Shown here piece by piece: positions 6,131-9,246 of a DNA stretch of 9,246 bases; position 1 is the first letter of the stretch; every line of letters begins with the position of its first letter. Both the position numbers and the translations under genes were made by a program. The notes beneath the pieces are model-generated. The model ran no database searches. It saw only the letters and a list, made by a program, of their open reading frames with translations, and was not told the DNA's origin. Source of the stretch: Mycobacteriaceae bacterium (GTDB lineage: Bacteria; Actinomycetota; Actinomycetes; Mycobacteriales; Mycobacteriaceae). The stretch spans positions 1 through 9,246 of the forward strand of contig JABFVX010000513.1 in the NCBI GenBank assembly GCA_013362555.1, in the 5' to 3' direction.

Positions 6131-6907
6131 ATGGCCAAACGCCTCGATCTCAAAGACGTCAACATCTACTACGGTCAGTTCCACGCCGTGCAGAACGTCC
6201 GGCTGTCGGTGCCGCCGCGCAGCGTGACCGCGTTCATCGGCCCGTCCGGCTGCGGCAAGTCGACTGTCCTGCGCTCGCTCAACCGCATGCACGAGGTGAC
6301 GCCGGGAGCCCGAGTCGAGGGCTCGGTGCTGCTCGACGGCGAGGACATCTACGGCAACGCAGTGGACCCGGTCGGCGTGCGGCGCACCATCGGCATGGTG
6401 TTCCAGCGGCCGAACCCGTTCCCCACCATGTCGATTCGCGACAATGTCGTGGCGGGCCTGAAGCTGCAAGGCGTGCGCGACCGCAAGAAGCTCGACGACG
6501 TCGCAGAGAAGTCGCTGCGCGGGGCCAACTTGTGGAACGAGGTCAAGGACCGCCTCGACAAGCCGGGCGGCGGCCTGTCCGGCGGCCAGCAACAGCGCCT
6601 GTGCATCGCGCGGGCGACCGCCGTCAACCCGGACGTGCTGTTGATGGACGAACCCTGCTCGGCGCTCGACCCGATCTCGACCCTGGCCATCGAAGACTTG
6701 ATCGCGGAGCTGAAGAGGGACTTCACCATCGTGATCGTGACCCACAACATGCAGCAAGCCGCCCGCGTGAGCGACCAGACCGCCTTCTTCAACCTGGAGT
6801 CGCAGGGCAAGCCCGGCCAACTGGTCGAGATCGACGACACGGAGAAGATCTTCTCCAACCCCGCCGAGAAAGCCACCGAGGACTACATCTCCGGCCGCTT
6901 CGGCTAG
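6131..6907 (+). CDS. pstB: PstB, phosphate-transporting ATPase
   Basis: The 258-residue product is the full ATPase subunit of the Pst transporter. Visible motifs are Walker A GPSGCGKST (37-45), Q-loop VFQRPNPFP (90-98), signature LSGGQQQRL (149-157), Walker B VLLMDEP (169-175) and H-loop THN with H205. The NPFP after the Q-loop and CIARATAVNPDVLLMDEPCSALDP are typical of PstB. The ATG at 6131 has AAGGA (6119-6123) 7 nt upstream. It is the last gene of the operon and is convergent with the TetR gene; the two share one long hairpin. As recalled, the M. tuberculosis gene at this position is phoT, a stand-alone PstB next to mshD, so this may be the same locus with the full operon kept. Confidence 0.96.
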   Translation: MAKRLDLKDVNIYYGQFHAVQNVRLSVPPRSVTAFIGPSGCGKSTVLRSLNRMHEVTPGARVEGSVLLDGEDIYGNAVDPVGVRRTIGMVFQRPNPFPTMSIRDNVVAGLKLQGVRDRKKLDDVAEKSLRGANLWNEVKDRLDKPGGGLSGGQQQRLCIARATAVNPDVLLMDEPCSALDPISTLAIEDLIAELKRDFTIVIVTHNMQQAARVSDQTAFFNLESQGKPGQLVEIDDTEKIFSNPAEKATEDYISGRFG

Positions 6908-6911
6908 GCAA

Positions 6912-6993
6912 GCGCGAGTTGCGATATGGACGCCCGTCGCCGTGGAACGTGACGGTGAATGCTTACCGGGCGTCCATATCGCGCAACTCGCGC
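6912..6993. terminator. Long inverted repeat between convergent pstB and tetR, probable bidirectional terminator
   Basis: Positions 6912-6936 pair with 6967-6993. Twelve and thirteen matching bases are separated by a 2-nt bulge (an extra CG in the right arm), around a 30-nt loop. The stem starts 4 nt after the pstB TAG on one side and 5 nt after the tetR TAG on the other. There is no T-run on either side. Position between two convergent stop codons is the main evidence for terminator function. An inner CCGTC (6934-6938) and GACGG (6951-6955) could form a competing stem. Confidence 0.75.
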
Positions 6994-6998
6994 CCGCG

Positions 6999-7568
6999 CT
7001 AGATGTTCAGCAGGGTGCCGAGGGAGCGGCGGACGGCTTGGGAGGCGGCGCGCTGGGACAGGCGGCGGCGGTCGACGAGGTGGTGGCGGAACGACCATCC
7101 GGCCACCGACTCCACCATATCCAGCAGTTGCTCGTCGGGCTTGCTGCCGGAGCTCGCGAGCTCCTTGCTGAAGGTGCGGCTCAACGCTTCTCGCATTTTT
7201 CGGTCCGCCCGCCGCATTCGGTCGTCGAGCACGGAGGAGCCGGAGGCCTCGATGAGGCCGAGCAGGCGCACTCTGCGCTGGAGTGCGAAGACCTTCTCCG
7301 TCTGCCGGACCACGGCGTCCACCCGCTCGGCCGCGGGCAGGCCGGGATCAGCGCCCACGACGAGATTCTCGATGCGGTCGCATTGTTGCGATGTTGCCGC
7401 GACACGGAGTTCGCCCAGGTCCGCGAAATGCACGAACACGCTACGCTGTGAAATCCCGGCCCGCTCCGCGAGCTCCTTTGCGGTCGGGAAGTATTCGCCG
7501 TCCTTGCATGCGGCGAGCAGCGCGTCGATGATCGCTTGCCGGGTGCGCGTCGGCCTGCGTTCAGTCAT
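6999..7568 (-). CDS. TetR-family transcriptional regulator, ligand unknown
   Basis: The product is 189 residues. The N-terminal helix-turn-helix (about 10-50) includes FPTAKELAERAGISQRSVFVHF (residues 27-48), the standard TetR recognition fold with the Y/F-x-x-F end of helix 3. The rest is helical and variable, so the inducer and targets cannot be read. The ATG at 7568 is the first good start; a four-codon frame (ATG at 7575, ending in TGA at 7561-7563) overlaps it and no strong ribosome site is present. It is convergent with pstB and downstream of phoU on the same strand, but separated from phoU by 312 bp with two hairpins, so it probably has its own promoter. There is no divergent efflux or enzyme gene beside it, which is unusual for TetR regulators. 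From memory it is not part of the equivalent mycobacterial block, so it may be a later insertion. Confidence 0.85.
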   Translation of the reverse strand: MTERRPTRTRQAIIDALLAACKDGEYFPTAKELAERAGISQRSVFVHFADLGELRVAATSQQCDRIENLVVGADPGLPAAERVDAVVRQTEKVFALQRRVRLLGLIEASGSSVLDDRMRRADRKMREALSRTFSKELASSGSKPDEQLLDMVESVAGWSFRHHLVDRRRLSQRAASQAVRRSLGTLLNI

Positions 7569-7617
7569 ACTTCATTCGATCACAGACCGGGCCGTCACCG
7601 CAGGTGAGTCTCCAGTT

Positions 7618-7634
7618 CCGTTGTCACGAAACGG
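7618..7634. promoter_or_regulatory. Small palindrome, possible operator for the TetR regulator
   Basis: CCGTT (7618-7622) and AACGG (7630-7634) are inverted around a 7-nt spacer, 50 nt upstream of the tetR start. Size and place fit a TetR autoregulatory operator, but the arms are short. Confidence 0.22.
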
Positions 7635-7726
7635 TCTTCTCTCGGTCTGTTCTGCGCTGTGCTCGCAAATTGTGTTGCGGCGAGGCTGTCCCGCAGACGT
7701 TTGGAACAGTGCGGTGAGAACGCGGG

Positions 7727-7811
7727 TGGCTGGGTTCCCAACCTCCAGAATGACCCGTGAAGTGCATCCAACGCACTTCACGGGTCATTCTGGAGGTTGG
7801 CAACCCAGCCA
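7727..7811. repeat. 39-bp near-perfect inverted repeat (first of a tandem pair)
   Basis: Positions 7727-7765 pair with 7773-7811 with a single C/C mismatch (7737/7801) around a 7-nt loop (ATCCAAC). The inner 49 bp (7744-7792) is related to the next hairpin. It lies downstream of phoU and upstream of the tetR promoter region and could end the phoU transcript. No flanking target duplication or transposase is seen. Confidence 0.75.
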
Positions 7812-7857
7812 GAACGACTCGTGAGTTGCGCCCACCGCACTCTGTGGGTCGTTCTGG
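7809..7857. repeat. Second, diverged 49-bp hairpin related to the one beside it
   Basis: This 49-bp unit has the same length as 7744-7792 and is identical at about 37 of 49 positions by hand count. The outer 10 bp and the inner 4 bp of the stem pair perfectly. Of the 8 central pairs, one is a Watson-Crick pair, five are G-T and two are mismatches. It starts 23 nt after the phoU stop (reading the minus strand), so it is the first structure an outgoing phoU transcript would meet. Confidence 0.65.
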
Positions 7858-7880
7858 AGGTTTCGAACACTCACTGAGAC

Positions 7881-8537
7881 TCACAAGCCTTGTTCGCTCA
7901 GGGGCTTCCCAGTGACGAGGAAGACCACCCGCTGGCCCACCGACACGGCGTGGTCGGCGAAGCGCTCGTAGAACCGGCCGAGCAGGGTGACGTCCACCGC
8001 GGCGGCCACGCCGTGGCTCCACTCGCGGTCCATCAGCACCGTGAACAGGTGCCGGTGCAAGTCGTCCATCGCCTCGTCTTCGTCGTTGAGGCGGGCCGCG
8101 CGCTCCGGGTCCCGAGTCTCGAGCACCTCGCGCGCGGCCGCGCCCAGCGCCACGGCGATCCGGCCCATCTCGGCGAAATAGCCGTTGACCTCTTCCGGCA
8201 GTGCGTGATTCGGGTGCCTGCGGCGCGCGATCTTGGCGACGTGCAGCGCCAGTGCGCCCATGCGGTCCACGTCGCCGACGATCTGGATGCCGGACACGAC
8301 CGACCGCAGGTCGCCCGCCACGGGCGCCTGCAGCGCCAGCAGCTGGAACGCCTTCTCCTCGGCGACCTGCGTCATTTCGGCGATGCGGTCGTAGTCGCTG
8401 ATGACTTGCTCGGCTCCCGCCAGGTCGGCCTGCAGCAGCGCTTGGGTGGCCCGCTCCATCGCGGAGCCCGCCAAGCCCGCCATCTCGCCCAAAATGTGAG
8501 CAAGATCCGCCATTCTCTCGTTGTAGACGACACGCAT
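7881..8537 (-). CDS. phoU: PhoU, phosphate signalling regulator
   Basis: The 218-residue product links the Pst transporter to the phosphate sensor kinase and keeps the starvation response off when phosphate is ample. It shows the two-repeat PhoU helical fold: VGDVDRMGALALHVAKI (87-103) in the first repeat and LLGRFYERFADHAVSVG (185-201) in the second, each with the acidic metal-binding pattern, plus NDEDEAMDDLHRHL (151-164). The ATG at 8537 (MRVVYNER) is preferred over the upstream in-frame ATG at 8606: mycobacterial PhoY proteins begin in the same way, and the longer reading would run through the PHO box. No ribosome site precedes it; minus-strand TAGCTT (8545-8550) lies 7 nt upstream, so the message may be leaderless. 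It is transcribed against the pst operon and has its own PHO box. Confidence 0.93.
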   Translation of the reverse strand: MRVVYNERMADLAHILGEMAGLAGSAMERATQALLQADLAGAEQVISDYDRIAEMTQVAEEKAFQLLALQAPVAGDLRSVVSGIQIVGDVDRMGALALHVAKIARRRHPNHALPEEVNGYFAEMGRIAVALGAAAREVLETRDPERAARLNDEDEAMDDLHRHLFTVLMDREWSHGVAAAVDVTLLGRFYERFADHAVSVGQRVVFLVTGKPLSEQGL

Positions 8538-8578
8538 GAAACCCAAGCTACTGCCCGCCGTGCCGTTAGTCACTCCGG

Positions 8579-8600
8579 CCGAGGTGAACGTCGGATGAAC
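8579..8600 (-). promoter_or_regulatory. PHO box (two 11-nt direct repeat units) upstream of phoU
   Basis: On the minus strand GTTCATCCGAC (8600-8590) is followed directly by GTTCACCTCGG (8589-8579). These are contiguous 11-nt units of the same pattern as upstream of pstS, and they end 41 nt before the phoU ATG. A weak GACTAAC lies about 8 nt further on as a possible -10. This suggests that phoU is under the same phosphate-responsive regulator as pstSCAB. Confidence 0.65.
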
Positions 8601-8612
8601 CCTCACCTGGGC

Positions 8613-8621
8613 TTATCCACA
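8613..8621 (+). promoter_or_regulatory. Isolated perfect DnaA-box sequence
   Basis: TTATCCACA is an exact match to the classical 9-bp DnaA box. It sits between the phoU PHO box and the inverted repeat at 8625-8704. No second box is seen nearby, so it is not an origin; it may be a regulatory site or chance. Confidence 0.25.
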
Positions 8622-8624
8622 GCC

Positions 8625-8704
8625 ACAGACGCACTCGTTTTGGTCAGACGCACCGAAAGCAGTCGACTGATATGGGTGCGTCTAACCAAAAAGAGTGCGT
8701 TTGT
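8625..8704. terminator. 30-bp inverted repeat after the LytR-family gene, probable terminator
   Basis: Positions 8625-8654 pair with 8675-8704 at 27 of 30 positions, around a 20-nt loop that itself holds the palindrome CAGTCGACTG (8660-8669). The stem begins 3 nt after the stop codon of the LytR-family gene (8708-8710). Each arm repeats an 8-nt word, AGACGCAC at 8627 and 8646, 19 nt apart. Short A/T runs (TTTT at 8638-8641, AAAAA at 8688-8692) lie within the arms rather than after them. Confidence 0.7.
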
Positions 8705-8707
8705 CCG

Positions 8708-9246
8708 TCAGGGTCCGCGGGACCATGTCAGGTTGGGCGGGACGGGTTCGCCGGAGTGGGCGGGGGTGGTGACGGTGCCCGCGAAGTCGGCGCCGAGGAG
8801 CAGCTCCACGGTGCGGCCGAGGCTGGGCTCGGGTTCCAGTTGGGCGCCGGGGATGGCCGTGGCCACCGTGGCGGCCTCGGCTTCACGGCCGGGAGCGTAG
8901 CGGATCCGGGTGTTGCGGGCGCCGTCGGTGTAGGTCTGCACGCCGGTGACGGTGAAACCGTATTGGCCCAGTTTGGTCGCCACGGTCGAACCTACGCCGG
9001 TGCGGCCGGTGCCGTTGAGGATCTTCACCGAGGCGCTGCTCGGCGTCACCGCGGTCGGGCGCGGCATGGCGCTGGTCGGGGCGGCCGTGGTGCTGGGCGC
9101 GACGGTGGTGGGCGGGACCGAGGTCGGCGCCGCCGCCTGCGCCGGGCGCGAACGGGTGAGCGCCGCGAACAGCGGAGCGACGTCCGCCGGTCGCAGCGTC
9201 GGTCCGACGTCGCCGTTCGCCACGGTCGGCGCGGCCGCGAAGCTGA
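8708..9246 (-). CDS. LytR-CpsA-Psr family protein, C-terminal part (partial, runs off the right edge)
   Basis: The frame is open to the window edge, and the upstream codons (SFAAAPTVANGDVG) continue a protein, so the GTG at 9223 is not taken as the start. After a stretch that resembles the end of the catalytic LCP domain (LRPADVAPLFAAL) there is a Pro/Thr/Ala/Ser-rich linker and then a LytR_C domain. That domain starts at SVKILNGTGRTGVG, continues with VATKLGQYGFTVTGVQ and ends near TVELLLGADF. In actinobacteria LCP enzymes transfer arabinogalactan or related polymers to peptidoglycan, and the LytR_C domain is common at their C-termini. M. tuberculosis Rv0822c, recalled as the neighbour of PhoY2, is of this family. 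The catalytic arginines are outside the window. The LytR_C domain could also belong to a protein without an LCP domain. Confidence 0.75.
   Translation of the reverse strand, partial: SFAAAPTVANGDVGPTLRPADVAPLFAALTRSRPAQAAAPTSVPPTTVAPSTTAAPTSAMPRPTAVTPSSASVKILNGTGRTGVGSTVATKLGQYGFTVTGVQTYTDGARNTRIRYAPGREAEAATVATAIPGAQLEPEPSLGRTVELLLGADFAGTVTTPAHSGEPVPPNLTWSRGP

Larger units (their letters stand above)
7569..7880. other. 312-bp gap between tetR and phoU
   Basis: No credible gene is seen here on either strand. The tetR-proximal part (7569-7726) should hold the tetR promoter; no clear -35/-10 pair is visible. It contains a small palindrome (7618-7634) and a spaced ACAGACCG (7582-7589) / CGGTCTGT (7643-7650) inverted pair. 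The phoU-proximal part (7727-7857) is filled by two related hairpins. Confidence 0.6.

Noticed and set aside
7727..7857. Insertion sequence or MITE with terminal inverted repeats
   Set aside because: No transposase, no target-site duplication, and the arms nearly touch, so these are hairpins rather than ends of a mobile element; a non-autonomous origin cannot be excluded without genome copies.
7727..7857. CRISPR-like tandem repeats
   Set aside because: Only two diverged palindromic copies with a 16-nt gap; no spacer pattern and no cas genes.
7624..8022. Minus-strand 132-codon frame spanning the hairpins and the phoU 3' end
   Set aside because: It reads out of frame through phoU and across both palindromes; no ribosome site or domain supports it.
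8538..8606. N-terminal extension of PhoU from the ATG at 8606
   Set aside because: It would translate through the PHO box and add 23 residues absent from PhoY/PhoU proteins, which start like the ATG at 8537.
8613..8621. Origin of replication at the DnaA box
   Set aside because: Only one box, no cluster, no AT-rich unwinding region and no dnaA/dnaN neighbours.

Overview
This looks like a piece of chromosome from a high-GC mycolic-acid actinomycete, most likely Nocardia or a close relative. The reasons are the very GC-rich codon use, the presence of mycothiol synthase (MshD), GlnR and an LmeA-type lipid-binding protein, and a gene order that, from memory, matches the Mycobacterium tuberculosis block Rv0816c (thioredoxin-like), Rv0817c (LmeA), Rv0818 (GlnR), Rv0819 (MshD), Rv0820 (PhoT), Rv0821c (PhoY2), Rv0822c (LytR-family). 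No database search was possible; names rest on motifs and recalled family sequences.

Layout. Minus strand, left: the first codons of a probable thioredoxin-like membrane protein (1-61), a 58-bp perfect palindrome (82-139), and lmeA (143-970). Plus strand: glnR (1087-1833) and mshD (1872-2723), probably cotranscribed; then a phosphate-starvation promoter with two 11-nt PHO-box units (2767-2788) and small palindromes in the leader, driving pstS-pstC-pstA-pstB (2898-6907). A strong hairpin lies inside the first codons of pstC (4109-4144). Minus strand, right: an orphan TetR-family regulator (6999-7568) convergent with pstB, a 312-bp gap (7569-7880) holding two related tandem hairpins, phoU (7881-8537) with its own PHO box (8579-8600), another long inverted repeat (8625-8704), and the C-terminal part of a LytR-CpsA-Psr protein (8708 to the window end).

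How the genes work together. PstS captures phosphate outside the membrane, PstC and PstA form the channel, PstB supplies ATP hydrolysis, and PhoU relays transporter state to the phosphate two-component system (SenX3-RegX3 or PhoR-PhoP type in this group). Matching PHO boxes before pstS and phoU suggest one regulon although the two transcripts are on opposite strands. GlnR (nitrogen), MshD (the last step of mycothiol synthesis) and LmeA (envelope lipoglycan) are conserved neighbours rather than phosphate genes.

The genes are mostly well-known families. The less ordinary content is non-coding: long near-perfect inverted repeats placed a few bases after stop codons, two of them sharing a 19-nt internal word period; a tandem pair of 49-bp hairpins with a compensatory base pair; and the hairpin at the start of pstC, a candidate expression step-down between pstS and the rest of its operon. 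No phage, insertion sequence, CRISPR array, tRNA or rRNA was seen.
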